Assembly: GCA_030549175.1 (NCBI GenBank) | Contig: JAUKUA010000004.1 | Location: forward strand, 1,984,001 to 2,048,000 | Origin: Lasiosphaeris hirsuta | Lineage: Eukaryota; Ascomycota; Sordariomycetes; Sordariales; Lasiosphaeriaceae | DNA length: 64,000 bases | Direction: 5' to 3' | Part shown: piece by piece, positions 1 through 10,405 of the stretch | Layout: the number at the start of each line of letters is the position of its first letter | Numbering within the stretch: the stretch's first letter is position 1 | Notes under the pieces: generated by a model | The model's input: only the letters and a program-made list of their open reading frames with translations | Database searches by the model: none | What the model was told of the DNA's origin: nothing | Position numbers and translations under genes: made by a program

Positions 1-369
1 GGTCTAGGTCCAGCCCCTTCAGCTAGCGCGCGCTGCCTTCGGCAACATCTGTTACCCTCTGGGCGGTCCCGCTCCACTGTCGATCCATTCGGCCCATTCG
101 ACCCCATCACCTGTGAAGTGGTCGACGCCGTCCACCGCGTGAGCTGCAAGCTTTTTTTCTGCCACCCCTCCCCCCGGGCTGCAGAATCTTGCTTCGCGTG
201 CGATTGCAGTTGCAGTTTGCCTCTGCGCGTCATTCCCTCCGTGGGAGACCTGAAATACCGGCCGTCGGACACCCGAAGCCCTTCAAGGACTGTCGTCGTC
301 GAGCACCCCGCCAGATCCGACCCCGCATCCCCTCAACAACGTTGCGCGAGCACCACCACCACCAGCGCC

Positions 370-2221
370 ATGGCCATCAAGAAGCGGGCGATCAGCCGCT
401 TTGCGGAGAAGATCGCCGTCGATGCCGAGCCCGGCCTGACTACGGCCCAGCTGATGGTGCGAAAGCTCGCTCACCCGTCCTGACGGGGCTGTATTTGCTA
501 ACGGTGATGGCCTCACTCAGTTGACCAACCACGATCTGAAGCCCGTGGAACCGGCGCGTCGCCAATGGGGCCCCTGGAACTTTGTCGGTTTCTGGGTTGC
601 TGATTCCTTCAACATCAACACCTGGATGATCTCGTCGTCCATGATTGTCGGCGGTCTCTCGTGGTGGCAGTCGTGGCTGTGTGTGTGGATTGGTTACGCC
701 ATCTCCGCCTGCTTCATCTGCCTGACCGGTCGTATTGGTGCTACCTACCACATCGGTTTCCCCGTCGTGTCCAGGTCCTCGTTCGGTATCTGGGGCAGCT
801 TGTGGCCCATCTTCAACCGAGCCGCTATGGGTATGTGGCCCCTCTTCCGTCCGAACTTGCCGCGAAACCCGCTGACCGTGCGGCAGCTTGTATTTGGTAC
901 GGTGTTCAGTCGTACATTGGTGGACACTGCGTGTATATCATGATTCGTGCCATCTGGCTGCGTTGGGTAAGCGAGCAGCCGCGCCGTCAGCCGACCACCA
1001 CGAGCCCTCACTGACCAATGTTGTTAGGACCGTGACACCATCCCAAACACGTTTGCCGAGGACTCTGGAACGACCACTGCCGACTTTGCGTCCTTCTTCA
1101 TCTTTTGGCTTTGCTCGTTGCCGGCCATCTGGTTCCCCGTCCACCAGATCCGCCACCTGTTTACCGTCAAGGCCTACTTTGTTCCCACTGCCGGCATTGC
1201 CTTCCTCATCTGGGCCGTCGTCCGCGCTGGCGGTGTTGGCCCCATCATCCGGCAGCCGTCGAGGCTTGAGGGCAGCGAACTCGCATGGGAGTTTGTCAAG
1301 GGCGTCATGAGCTCTATTGCCAACTTCGCCACACTGATTGTGAACGACCCCGACTTTTCACGTTTCGCCGGGAAGCCCCGTGATGCGCTGTGGTCCCAGC
1401 TGTTCACCATTCCAATTGGCTTCGCTTTCACCTCCTTTATCGGCATTATTGTGTCTTCGTCTACCACCATCATTTATGGGGGTGACCCGATCTGGGATCC
1501 CCTTGATCTGCTGGAGCACTTCATCAACGATGGCGGCTCCGCCCAGCGCTTCGGTGTTTTCGTCATTGCGGCTGCCTTTTCCCTCGCTCAGCTCGGCACC
1601 AACATCGCTGCCAACTCGGTATCTGCCGGTACGGATATGACAGCCTTGCTTCCGCGCTTCCTCAATATCCGCCGTGGTGGTTATGTTTGTGCCGCCGTCG
1701 GACTAGCTATGTGCCCTTGGACACTGCTCACGTCGGCCAATCAGTTCACGACCTATCTGTCCGCCTACAGTGTTTTCCTGTCGTCCATCGCTGGCGTCAT
1801 GATCGGAGACTACTACTTCGTGCGCAAGGGCTATCTCGAGGTTAAGGAGCTGTATGACGCACGCAAATCTGGCCCGTACTTTTTCAACTATGGCATTCAC
1901 TGGCGTGCTTACGTCGCCTACATTGCTGGCATCATCATCAACGTGGTGGGCTTCGCTGGTGCAATTGGCCGCGAGGTTCCCATTGGCGCCACATACATCT
2001 ACAACATCAACTTCTTCGCAGGCTTCATTGTTTCCTCCGGCGTGTACTATGGTCTGTGCAGACTTTCCCCCATCCCCGCCACCAGCGACACGTGGATGGA
2101 GGTGGGCGACGAGGTTGAAGACCTCCGCGTCGCCTACGATAACCAGAGTGGCAGCGGCCCGGAGTTCGACGACGATTCGCGGGCCTACAAGGGTGCACAT
2201 GAGGATACAAAGGCGGTATGA
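370..2221 (+). CDS. NCS1-family uracil/allantoin-type permease
   Basis: Four exons fit: 370-456, 521-830, 887-966 and 1028-2221, giving 556 residues, the usual length for fungal Fur-type transporters. All introns have GT..AG ends and phases agree; intron 1 has a perfect CTAAC branch site at about 498. Exon 2 opens with the NCS1 signature (TNHDLKPVEPARRQW, then an FNINTW helix). Exon 3 carries the conserved ACIWYGVQSYIGG segment, and exon 4 has NDPDFSRFA and AANSVSAGTDMTALLP. About 12 hydrophobic helices are visible, with hydrophilic ends. The family imports uracil, uridine, allantoin or related nucleobase compounds by proton symport at the plasma membrane. Which substrate applies cannot be read from sequence. 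The start at 370 was chosen for its GCCATGG context and because it joins exon 2 in frame. Confidence 0.93.
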
Positions 2222-2498
2222 TGATCTTTTTGGTTTTCGGGTCAGGGCGGGTTTTTGGATCTTATGGAGGTTTGTTGGGTACGGATACCCCATGTCGCGG
2301 GAAGGCTGTGAGGCCACGGAGTTCAAGCTCCTGTCACAGGTTTATTGGAGCACTGGATACCATTTGGAATTGAATAAGAGCGTCGGCTCATTAGACACTC
2401 ATTCGCTTCTCAAGCATGTTCAGAATCCGACTGTGACCGGTTGAACGCAACATGTCAGCACATCAAAATCTCCTCGAACAAGATACTCACCCCACTCC

Positions 2499-3089
2499 TC
2501 AAACCCCCTCAAAAACCCTCAATCCTTCCCACTCCCCATTCATATAGAGCCTCGTTGCTCGTCCCAAGCTTCCTGCGGGGAGATGAATATCCCGCCAAAC
2601 CCCTTGTCCATCAACAAATGACATGACACTCGGTTCAGCACACTGACGCTGCCCAGCTGGAATTGAGCCGACCACCGCCGCCGCACCAGCGGAGCTACGT
2701 CCCTTCTCCCACGACCCCCCGCAATAGTCAAGCGTGCCGAGGTCGAGGCAGCATTTTGAGGGGCCGGCGTCCGCATCGGGCTCGACGCACCATGCGTGAT
2801 TGCCGTCGGTGCAGTTGTGGCTGGAGTAGGTGAAGAGGTATGTGCCGGGTGTACTGTGTTTTTTTTTTCTAGTGGTTAGTTTCTTGGTGATGGAAGGGGT
2901 AGGGAAAATAAAGTACCAGCCATCACAGCCCATCACACCGCACCAGGGCGATGGCGCCTGGCAACATGTTCCCGGCGCTATGTTGGCGCAGCGGATTGAG
3001 GGGTTGGTTGTGTTACAAGAGCCGGGTTGGTAGAGGATTATGTCGGCTGCAAGGGAAAGGCGCAGGAAAAAGAGAGCTAGGAGGAACAT
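2499..3089 (-). CDS. Small secreted Cys-rich protein
   Basis: Two exons on the minus strand, 3089-2917 and 2853-2499, joined in phase 2 across a 63-bp intron with a CTAAC branch site, give 175 residues. The first 15 or so residues (MFLLALFFLRLSLAA) are a signal peptide. The mature part has 13 cysteines, including CC pairs in TCCQ and KCCLD and the motifs WCGVMGCDGC and HNCTDGNHAWC. Reading through without splicing would insert a Lys-rich stretch, so the intron is needed. Cysteine richness and small size fit apoplastic effectors or cell-wall proteins, but I recognise no named family. It is transcribed toward the permease and shares its upstream region with DBP4. Confidence 0.72.
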   Translation of the reverse strand: MFLLALFFLRLSLAADIILYQPGSCNTTNPSIRCANIAPGTCCQAPSPWCGVMGCDGWYFIFPTPSITKKLTTRKKKHSTPGTYLFTYSSHNCTDGNHAWCVEPDADAGPSKCCLDLGTLDYCGGSWEKGRSSAGAAAVVGSIPAGQRQCAEPSVMSFVDGQGVWRDIHLPAGSLGRATRLYMNGEWEGLRVFEGV

Positions 3090-4027
3090 CGGGAAGTAGC
3101 TTGATGTGATAGTGTGTATGGTTTAGGTCGGATCGTTGTCAGGGGTTGAAGATCGTTTGTTGATCTTGCAATTCTGGATTTGAACTTAGGTTTTTTTGTA
3201 CGAAGAGTTACCTTAAGGATAAGTTATCTGCTCTCCCTGGGATATCTATAACTAAATGGGCTGGTTACAGCGCCATATGCGCATGGAGGTAGGAATGACC
3301 GAATGGACTGGGTAAGGTAAGAAAAACTGAAGAGAGCAAGCCTGGTGCTACTTCTTTCCCTGGTGGCAACCACTGTCAACCGGCCCGTTTCACTTCTGTG
3401 CTACAGCCAACCCTAGAAAATTGTATCTTGTACAACCAGAAGCAGGTACAATACTGCAAGTTCGGTATTACGTATTTACCCTTTCAGGGGGTCAAGTCAG
3501 ATGCTTGGATAAATTGGTGATGGATTGCCCAAATTGGTCATGCGAGGAGGGAAACTGGAATGTGATACAGTATCAACAAATCGTTGACGTGTAGGTAGCC
3601 AATGACTTGATCGGGAAGAAACAAAATATCCACCAAGTAGGCGCCTTACTGCCGTCAGAAACACACCTTGCATGTCTCACCAGACACTGGTTTGTCCCGC
3701 CAGCAGACGCCCATTGAGTGGCTCCGAAGCAATATCTTGTACCTGAATTGCCACTACCACATGTAATGGCTGTTTGTCTTCGCGAGGTAAAAAAGCATAG
3801 TGTTGTCGGGGCTTTAACAAGGCTCTGTGTTCCCGTCGTTACTGGCCTGGTGTCAGGGGTTGCAGTCAGGGGCTCGTGACTTATCGTCAACCCTAACCCT
3901 ACGGAGGCCTCGAATAGGACAAAGTCAGTGCCCCACAGAAATTTATTTTGGAGGGACATCCTGCTAGTGGCAGAATTCCTTCTCCGCCAAAATTTTGCAC
4001 ATCTGCAACTCCACGACAGAGTTCAAG
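3090..4027. promoter_or_regulatory. Divergent intergenic promoter region
   Basis: This 0.94-kb stretch separates the starts of the Cys-rich secreted gene (leftward) and DBP4 (rightward). No convincing ORF is present. It contains the tandem AACCCTA element at 3889-3901 and a single AACCCTA near 3409. The rest is moderately AT-rich promoter sequence. Confidence 0.5.
3889..3901 (+). promoter_or_regulatory. Tandem telobox-like AACCCTAACCCTA element
   Basis: Two overlapping AACCCTA units lie 127 bp before the chosen DBP4 start. AACCCTA teloboxes are known in promoters of ribosomal-protein and ribosome-biogenesis genes in several eukaryotes, including fungi. DBP4 is such a gene, so a regulatory role is a reasonable inference. 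The array is too short to be evidence of a telomere. Confidence 0.5.
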
Positions 4028-6448
4028 ATGGCGACCGGCAGCGCAAAGAATGGTGGTGCAGGCCAGAAGAAAACAAGCCAGAATAGGAATGATGCGCGCA
4101 CACTTAAACGGAAAAGAGTAAAGGACGACCTCTCGGTGCTGCAGAGTGCCACCGATGCCCTGGACCCGAAAAATCCCGACCTCAAGAAATTCACCGACCT
4201 CCCCCTCTGCGAACCCACGACCGCTGGCCTCCGCGATTCGCACTTCGAAGTCCTCACCGATGTACAACGAGCCGCGATACCCCTGGCCCTCAAGGGACAT
4301 GACATTCTCGGCGCTGCCAAGACGGGAAGTGGCAAGACTCTCGCCTTCATCATCCCCGTCCTCGAAAAGCTCTACCGCGCGCAATGGACCGAGTACGATG
4401 GCCTCGGCGCCCTGATCATCAGCCCTACCCGCGAGCTGGCTGTTCAGATTTTCGAAGTTCTGAGGAAAGTCGGTCGCAAGCACCAATTCTCGGCCGGTCT
4501 TGTCATTGGAGGCAAGAGCTTGAAGGAGGAGGCTGAGCGCCTGGGGCGCATGAATATCCTCGTCTGTACACCGGGCCGCATGCTCCAGCACCTGGACCAG
4601 ACGGCAGGGTTCGATGTCGACAACCTGCAAGTCTTGGTCTTGGATGAGGCCGATCGGATTATGGACATGGGTTTCCAATCGGCAGTAGATGCGCTTGTCG
4701 AGCATCTGCCCAAGACACGGCAAACCATGCTGTTCAGCGCGACGCAGAGCAAGCGGGTCTCTGACCTGGCGCGATTGAGCTTGAAGGACCCAGAATACGT
4801 CTCGGTACACGAAGCCGCAACTTCGTCGACCCCCACCAACCTCCAGCAGCACTACCTCGTAACGCCACTGACAGAGAAGCTCGACACATTGTGGGGCTTC
4901 TTGCGCGCAAACCTGAAGAGCAAGATTATTGTCTTTCTCTCATCGGGCAAGCAGGTCAGATTTGTTTTCGAGAGCTTCAAGCGCATGCAGCCTGGTATCC
5001 CACTTCTTCACCTGCACGGGCGACAGAAGCAAATGGCCCGAATGGAGATCACCTCCCGGTTCACACAAGCGAAATACGCCTGTCTTTTTGCGACGGATGT
5101 GGTTGCGAGAGGTGTCGATTTCCCAGCCGTCGACTGGGTTATTCAAGCAGATTGCCCCGAGGATGCGGACACCTATATCCATCGCGTCGGACGCACAGCC
5201 AGATATGAGAGTAAGGGCCGGGCGGTCCTGTTTCTCGACCCCAGCGAAGAAAAGGCGTTTCTTGAGAGACTCGAGCACAAGAAAGTCCCAATAGAGCGGA
5301 TCAATGTGAAAGAGAACAAGAAGAAGAGCATCACGAACGAATTGCAGAATCTGTGCTTCCAGTCACCGGATCTCAAGTACCTGGGTCAAAAAGCCTTTAT
5401 CTCATACACGCGCTCAATTTACTTGCAACGAGACAAGGCAGTGTTCAAGTTCATGAAATTGGACCTTGACGCTTACGCAGCGAGCCTTGGTCTTCCGGGC
5501 ACACCGAATGTCAGGTTCCAAAAGGGAGAAGATATCAGGCGGCTCAAGAATGCATCGCGCGCTGCTATTTCTAGCGGGGATGAGAGTGATTCCGATGGTG
5601 AAGGGGGAAAGAAGAAGAGCAAGCCCGAGGTCAGGACCAAATACGACAAAATGGCCGAGCGTCAAAACCAGGACGTGCTCTCGAGCCATTACCGGAAAAT
5701 TATCGAGGAAGCCGACAGTGGCGACGACGACGAACAGGACTTCCTCTCCGTCAAGCGTGTCCTCAACGACGATGCGCTGGACGAGACTGCCGGCGCAGAT
5801 GCCACCACCGCAGCTACCGCCAAACCCAAGACCATTATGCTTGGCAACCAGGAACTCATCATCGACTCGAAACGGCGCGAGAAGCTGCTTACATCCAAGA
5901 AAAAACTGTCCAAGTATATGGACAAGGGCACCAAGCTCGTATTCGACGACGACGGCAACGCCCACCCCATCTATGAGCTCCAGAACGAAAACCACTTCAA
6001 GCAGCAGGGACCTGCAGAGGCGCTGCGGCGAGAATTCGTCCAGACCGAAGCCGACAAGGTCCGCGAGGCCGATATCGAGGACAAGCAGCTTGCCCAGGAC
6101 AGAAGGAGAGAGAAGCGCGACAGGGCGAAGGCGCGCGAGCGCGGCGAGGAGGCCGCGGCCGTCGCCGCACAAACTGGAACCCAGCTGGAGGGTTGCGACG
6201 CCGACGCGGAAGCTGCACTGGACTTCTTGCGGTCGCTACCCGTTGCTGGGCAGAATGGCAGTGACGATGAGGACGGGCCACCTAAAAAGAGGGCCAAGAA
6301 GTGGTTCGAGGATGCCTCGGAAGACGAGGCCGAGGCCCTGCAGAAGGCCAAGAAGAGGAAGAGTGGGAAGAAAGTCTTTGAAATGGGCCAGGAACCGGAC
6401 AACTTGGAGGATTTGGAGGCGCTGGCTGCAGGTCTGTTGGAGGATTAG
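4028..6448 (+). CDS. DBP4: ATP-dependent DEAD-box RNA helicase Dbp4 (Hca4)
   Basis: Intronless ORF of 806 residues. It has the DBP4-type order: a Q-motif region, Walker [10 protein letters not shown] (about residues 96-104), PTRELA, DEAD at about 206-209, SAT in LFSATQS, and [15 protein letters not shown] in the second RecA domain. A long charged C-terminal tail follows, with EDE- and KKRAKK-rich segments. Yeast Dbp4 is needed for U14 snoRNA release and 18S rRNA maturation in the nucleolus, and the long basic/acidic tail is typical. The ATG at 4028 (AAGATGGCG) is preferred over an in-frame ATG at 3995, because the extra 11 residues look like leader sequence. Confidence 0.95.
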   Translation: MATGSAKNGGAGQKKTSQNRNDARTLKRKRVKDDLSVLQSATDALDPKNPDLKKFTDLPLCEPTTAGLRDSHFEVLTDVQRAAIPLALKGHDILGAAKTGSGKTLAFIIPVLEKLYRAQWTEYDGLGALIISPTRELAVQIFEVLRKVGRKHQFSAGLVIGGKSLKEEAERLGRMNILVCTPGRMLQHLDQTAGFDVDNLQVLVLDEADRIMDMGFQSAVDALVEHLPKTRQTMLFSATQSKRVSDLARLSLKDPEYVSVHEAATSSTPTNLQQHYLVTPLTEKLDTLWGFLRANLKSKIIVFLSSGKQVRFVFESFKRMQPGIPLLHLHGRQKQMARMEITSRFTQAKYACLFATDVVARGVDFPAVDWVIQADCPEDADTYIHRVGRTARYESKGRAVLFLDPSEEKAFLERLEHKKVPIERINVKENKKKSITNELQNLCFQSPDLKYLGQKAFISYTRSIYLQRDKAVFKFMKLDLDAYAASLGLPGTPNVRFQKGEDIRRLKNASRAAISSGDESDSDGEGGKKKSKPEVRTKYDKMAERQNQDVLSSHYRKIIEEADSGDDDEQDFLSVKRVLNDDALDETAGADATTAATAKPKTIMLGNQELIIDSKRREKLLTSKKKLSKYMDKGTKLVFDDDGNAHPIYELQNENHFKQQGPAEALRREFVQTEADKVREADIEDKQLAQDRRREKRDRAKARERGEEAAAVAAQTGTQLEGCDADAEAALDFLRSLPVAGQNGSDDEDGPPKKRAKKWFEDASEDEAEALQKAKKRKSGKKVFEMGQEPDNLEDLEALAAGLLED

Positions 6449-7150
6449 ATAGGGCACACCGGCCAAGATGGATACAGGAGGGAGTTTAGGACGATCGCCC
6501 TTCAGGTGGTGCCAATAATGAATAGAATACTCCAAAATACCCCTTTCAGAATAGCCACATTTCTTCACGACCCGACTTAACTACTTGCGGGCCGGCGTCT
6601 TTCTTTGCTAATAAGAGGCACTGTTAGCTTTTGAAGTATAGTATCTAGTTGAACAACCGCCATAACGGCGCTCATGTGGATCGATGTCAACTGTTCCCCG
6701 CCTTAGAGAGTCACAGGTTACCGTTATCGCATCACACCGATTTGGAAGGTCTAGGACGTGTGGAGGACATAATCTTGAATGTTTATTTATTTATGAGCAT
6801 GTGAAATCGCATCATGTCATAAATAGCGGAAATATCATTTACTACCTCTTGGAATCCTAAAATTCGCCCCAAAAGCCCCTGACACGTAGATGGATGCAGT
6901 GTTGTGCACCCTTCCCGAAATAGCAATTACGCCGGATTGAACGAATGTGCGAACCATCAACGCTTCTCCCTCACTCCAAGTATGTACAATGCTCTCTGAA
7001 CGGGTATCACGCGTTCTTTTCCTTCCCCATAACGCCAAGCTGGAGATATATGTATTGCACGACGGTGCTGTGCTTCCCGCAAAAAGAAAGAAAAATGTTT
7101 CTACCCATACATGGCCCTGTTGCCGATTCAAAACCCGCCGCGGCTATCTA
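6449..7150. other. Convergent intergenic region
   Basis: About 0.7 kb between the 3' ends of DBP4 and the SUN-domain gene. It is AT-richer than its surroundings, consistent with two 3' UTRs. No ORF here has coding character. Confidence 0.5.
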
Positions 7151-10100
7151 CTACTCCTTGCTCTTGGAGGCAGTCAGATCGAAAATGTCGCCATATAACC
7201 TGACGCGATAGAAGCATGTGTGGTCCGCATTGTGGTTGGTGACGGCCCGGATGATCACGTGGTCCGTCACCGCCTCAACCTTGGACAGTTCAGGGTCGAG
7301 TGGACGAACCAGAATGCCGTCCTTTCTCCGGTCGTACTCGTAGTTGAACTCGTCCAGCTTGATAAAGCCCTTTGCGACGATGAGCTTGTTCTTTTCCCTC
7401 CAGCCATCGGGGTACTTGGCAAAGGCCCAATCGGATAGAAGCTTTTGACGTTCGGGTTCGATGACGCGGGCCCAGACCTCCATCTTCTTGGGCATTGAGC
7501 CCGGATCAATCGTTGCGTCCGGATCGATGTGCTCCACGACAACGTGCTGTGGAATCACCGGATTCGCAAGCTGAATGGACAGGTCGGCAGGGTACCGATC
7601 CTTCCCCCCCAAGATGCCTGCACACCAGCAATTACCAGGCTCGTCCCAGCTGTTCAGCGCGGCATATTTGTCGAGCCGGAACTGCGGCGACTTGACAAAG
7701 GTTTGTCGCCATGGGAACGATCCAACCGATTGCCTAGGCAGCATCCAGGTTGGCGAGGTTAGAGAAACATCCACCATGGCGCCATTGCCAGGGGCAAAAT
7801 GGTTAATGCGACCTCGAAGCTCTTCTGGGTCGAGGCCAGCCTTGCTGACACCGTTCTTGGCGGCGTGCTTGAGTTGCGCGTTTGCGATGGCTTTCTTGAC
7901 AATCTTATCGACCAAGCTCGCGACTTCGTCCTTGGATAGACCCGCGGGCGGCTTTGGGGCTGACTTAACCTTGGAGACCTCGTCAACGAGGGACTTGAGA
8001 GAGCTTTGCAACTTGTCGAACTGGGCGTCCGTTGCTTTTTGGCGTGCCAGCACTTTCTCAAGCTCGCGAACGAAGTCGTCCCTTGTGATCACCGCACCCA
8101 CCGTGGAGAGCTTTTCCTTGATGAGCTTGTCGGTGCTTTCCATGACCCTTTTCTCCAGACCCGGCACGTTTTCGCTGACAAGTTCGGCCACCTTTTTCTT
8201 GTTGCTCTTCAACCAGTTATCCCAGGACTGGGAGCTTGTCTGTCCAGCGGCCATCTGAGGATCACTTTTGAGCCGGGTGAGCAGTGACTTCCATTGGCTG
8301 TCTGAGAGTTTGGATCGATCGTCTAAAGTGAATATCGACTCATCTTTCTGGATCTGATCTTTGATGGCGTGCCAGAAATCCTCGTCGATAACAAGCTTAC
8401 CCGCCCGGTCTCGTTGCACATGCACCAATTGGGGGATGAGCGATGCCAGGTTTTCACGGGCGCTGCTGGTGAGATTCGATGGGTTCGCCAGGAACTCTTT
8501 GAGACTATCGAATTGATCATTCGACATTACGGGGGAAGATGCCTGGCTGATACTGGAGATCAAAGCGAGTAGGAACAGGAGCGCAAGTCCTTTGAGAAGG
8601 TTCCGTAGCGTAAGATGGCGCCAAATCTTGGCATTTGATAGATGGTTATCGTCTTTGTTTTGTGCGGGCTGGGCGCCTGGTCGATGTCGCCGACCTTGCG
8701 AATCGGATTTTGCGGTGACCCGTTGCCTCGCGTCATATCTATCGGCTTCGTCGTCTTCGTCTCTGTCGGCTGACAGCCGGCTGAAGGCAACTCCCGGGTG
8801 GGTGCTAGGCGGGTGTGAATTTCTATAATCTGTCGTCGATGCTTGACGGTGGCTTAGTATCGGTTCTTGACCGAGTTGTGTGGGTTGTTTCGGGGCGGTA
8901 CCTGAATTGGTGGGCTCAGAACGGGAAGCGCGTCCAGGTAGCTGGGAGGATGTGGCCTTTTCCGGGCGGCTTTCGGGGGCAAAGGAAATCGCTCCAGGCC
9001 TTCGACCCCCCGCAGATTGGCCAGGAGGCAAGAGGATAGTCGGGGGGACCAAGCTAGCAGCCCTGCCGCCGGGTATGGGCGGTCTGGTTGCTGGGGGCGG
9101 CAAGGGAGGCTGCGAAGGTAACTCTTGCTGGGGTTTATGGTTTTGTGCATCATTGGGCCGGGGAAGTATGGGGCGGGGTGGACGAGGTGGTGTCGCGGGG
9201 CCGCCGGATCTCCGCGTGTTTTGGAGGGATTCCACTTGGGGGGTTTCAACTTCGGCCTCATTGTAGACGTTGCCCTCCTCGATGAAACTTCGGGCGGAGG
9301 GGGGTAGTCCGCCTACAAATCTTTGTTCCGAGGTATTCGTTGGTGTCGCTATAAGCCGAGCCGAGTGCGAGACCAGAGCCGCTGCTGCTATCGGCCGAGG
9401 CGGTGGTGGCGGCGGAGGGCCGGCAAATTTTGCCCTTTGGGATTGTTCACTTCTTTCTCGGGCAGATTCTTCTGCTTCGGCGTGTCGCTGATCCGCCTGG
9501 CGTCGGGTTTCTGCTGCCCTTTCACGTCTTAGGCGAGCATCTCTTTCGATTCTTTCTCTCTCAGCCTGCGCTTCGGCCTCTTCATCGTCCCGCGCTCTCT
9601 TTCGGGCCTCTCTTTCCGAAGTTTCCCTTTCTCTCTCTGCTCTTACGGACTCCTCCTGTTCGTGTCGATCTCGAATTGCCTCGGCGCGTTTACGGCGAGC
9701 ATCTTCTTGATCTTCCCTCATCAGCCTCCGCCGTCTTGCCTCATCCTCCGCTCTCAGGTCTTGCGATTGGCTATTGGAGGGGGTTAATTCTTTCTGAAGA
9801 TCTACTTGCTGCCGATACAAGTCGGGATCGAGTTGCGACTCTTCGGCTTCTTCTTCCGCAAGTACTTGCTCAGCGATCTTTGCGGCAACTCTGTCCTGAG
9901 CGCGATCAAAATCGTCATCTGCAAGCTCGTCTACTAGCTGAGATGTCTCGTGGGTTGGTTGCGAGGTAGGGGGGGTGTTCTTTTGCGCAGTGCTGGTAGA
10001 TGGCCCTGGGTCCTTGGCACGTCGGCGGGTATCCGCCGCCTTATTGTCCTTTTTTACTCTCTGGAAGATTTGGGCTGCAGCCATAGAGAGGTTGCCGCCG

Positions 10101-10405
10101 CCGCCAACCAGGGACCTGTCAGGCATTTGAGACAGGGGAGAGCCATAAGAGGTGCTATACATTGCAGGCATTGGCGCCCTCACGTGCGGATTTGGATTGC
10201 GCGGGTCGGAGCTCCGCACCGACGAAGATATTGAAGGCGCCGGAGACGGCGTGGCGCCGCTGCGGCGCGATGTGCGTCTAGGTGGCATTGCGATGAGATC
10301 CACACTACTCTGTCGAAAACGATTGAGTTTCCAGATAACAAGGTCAGACAGCTGCGAGTCCGGGGCGGCAGCAGCCGGAGGCGAGCTTGGGTCCTGGTCA
10401 GCCAT
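7151..10405 (-). CDS. SUN-domain inner nuclear membrane protein
   Basis: Single exon of 1084 residues. Residues 1-180 are Ser/Pro-rich. About 180-325 is a highly charged Arg/Glu coiled coil, followed by a Pro-rich linker. One transmembrane helix (GLALLFLLALISSIS) lies near 600-620. The lumenal part has a second coiled-coil region and ends in a SUN domain from about residue 870 (SWDEPGNCWCAG, VEHIDPDATIDPGSMPKKMEVW, CFYRVRLYGD). SUN proteins span the inner nuclear membrane and bind KASH partners in the perinuclear space to link chromatin or spindle pole body to the cytoskeleton. The ATG at 10405 was chosen over an in-frame one at 10489, because the added residues look like translated leader. 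Confidence 0.9.
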   Translation of the reverse strand: MADQDPSSPPAAAAPDSQLSDLVIWKLNRFRQSSVDLIAMPPRRTSRRSGATPSPAPSISSSVRSSDPRNPNPHVRAPMPAMYSTSYGSPLSQMPDRSLVGGGGNLSMAAAQIFQRVKKDNKAADTRRRAKDPGPSTSTAQKNTPPTSQPTHETSQLVDELADDDFDRAQDRVAAKIAEQVLAEEEAEESQLDPDLYRQQVDLQKELTPSNSQSQDLRAEDEARRRRLMREDQEDARRKRAEAIRDRHEQEESVRAERERETSEREARKRARDDEEAEAQAERERIERDARLRRERAAETRRQADQRHAEAEESARERSEQSQRAKFAGPPPPPPPRPIAAAALVSHSARLIATPTNTSEQRFVGGLPPSARSFIEEGNVYNEAEVETPQVESLQNTRRSGGPATPPRPPRPILPRPNDAQNHKPQQELPSQPPLPPPATRPPIPGGRAASLVPPTILLPPGQSAGGRRPGAISFAPESRPEKATSSQLPGRASRSEPTNSGTAPKQPTQLGQEPILSHRQASTTDYRNSHPPSTHPGVAFSRLSADRDEDDEADRYDARQRVTAKSDSQGRRHRPGAQPAQNKDDNHLSNAKIWRHLTLRNLLKGLALLFLLALISSISQASSPVMSNDQFDSLKEFLANPSNLTSSARENLASLIPQLVHVQRDRAGKLVIDEDFWHAIKDQIQKDESIFTLDDRSKLSDSQWKSLLTRLKSDPQMAAGQTSSQSWDNWLKSNKKKVAELVSENVPGLEKRVMESTDKLIKEKLSTVGAVITRDDFVRELEKVLARQKATDAQFDKLQSSLKSLVDEVSKVKSAPKPPAGLSKDEVASLVDKIVKKAIANAQLKHAAKNGVSKAGLDPEELRGRINHFAPGNGAMVDVSLTSPTWMLPRQSVGSFPWRQTFVKSPQFRLDKYAALNSWDEPGNCWCAGILGGKDRYPADLSIQLANPVIPQHVVVEHIDPDATIDPGSMPKKMEVWARVIEPERQKLLSDWAFAKYPDGWREKNKLIVAKGFIKLDEFNYEYDRRKDGILVRPLDPELSKVEAVTDHVIIRAVTNHNADHTCFYRVRLYGDIFDLTASKSKE

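Noticed and set aside
3889..3901. Interstitial or terminal telomere
   Set aside because: Only two repeat units, located in a normal promoter; a telobox explains it better.
5414..6172. 252-codon minus-strand ORF inside DBP4
   Set aside because: Antisense shadow of the helicase's acidic/basic tail; the plus-strand frame has all the family motifs.
5466..6452. 328-codon plus-strand ORF overlapping DBP4's end
   Set aside because: Out-of-frame shadow, rich in Arg/Ser/Thr as expected from the +1/+2 reading of GC-rich Lys/Glu codons.
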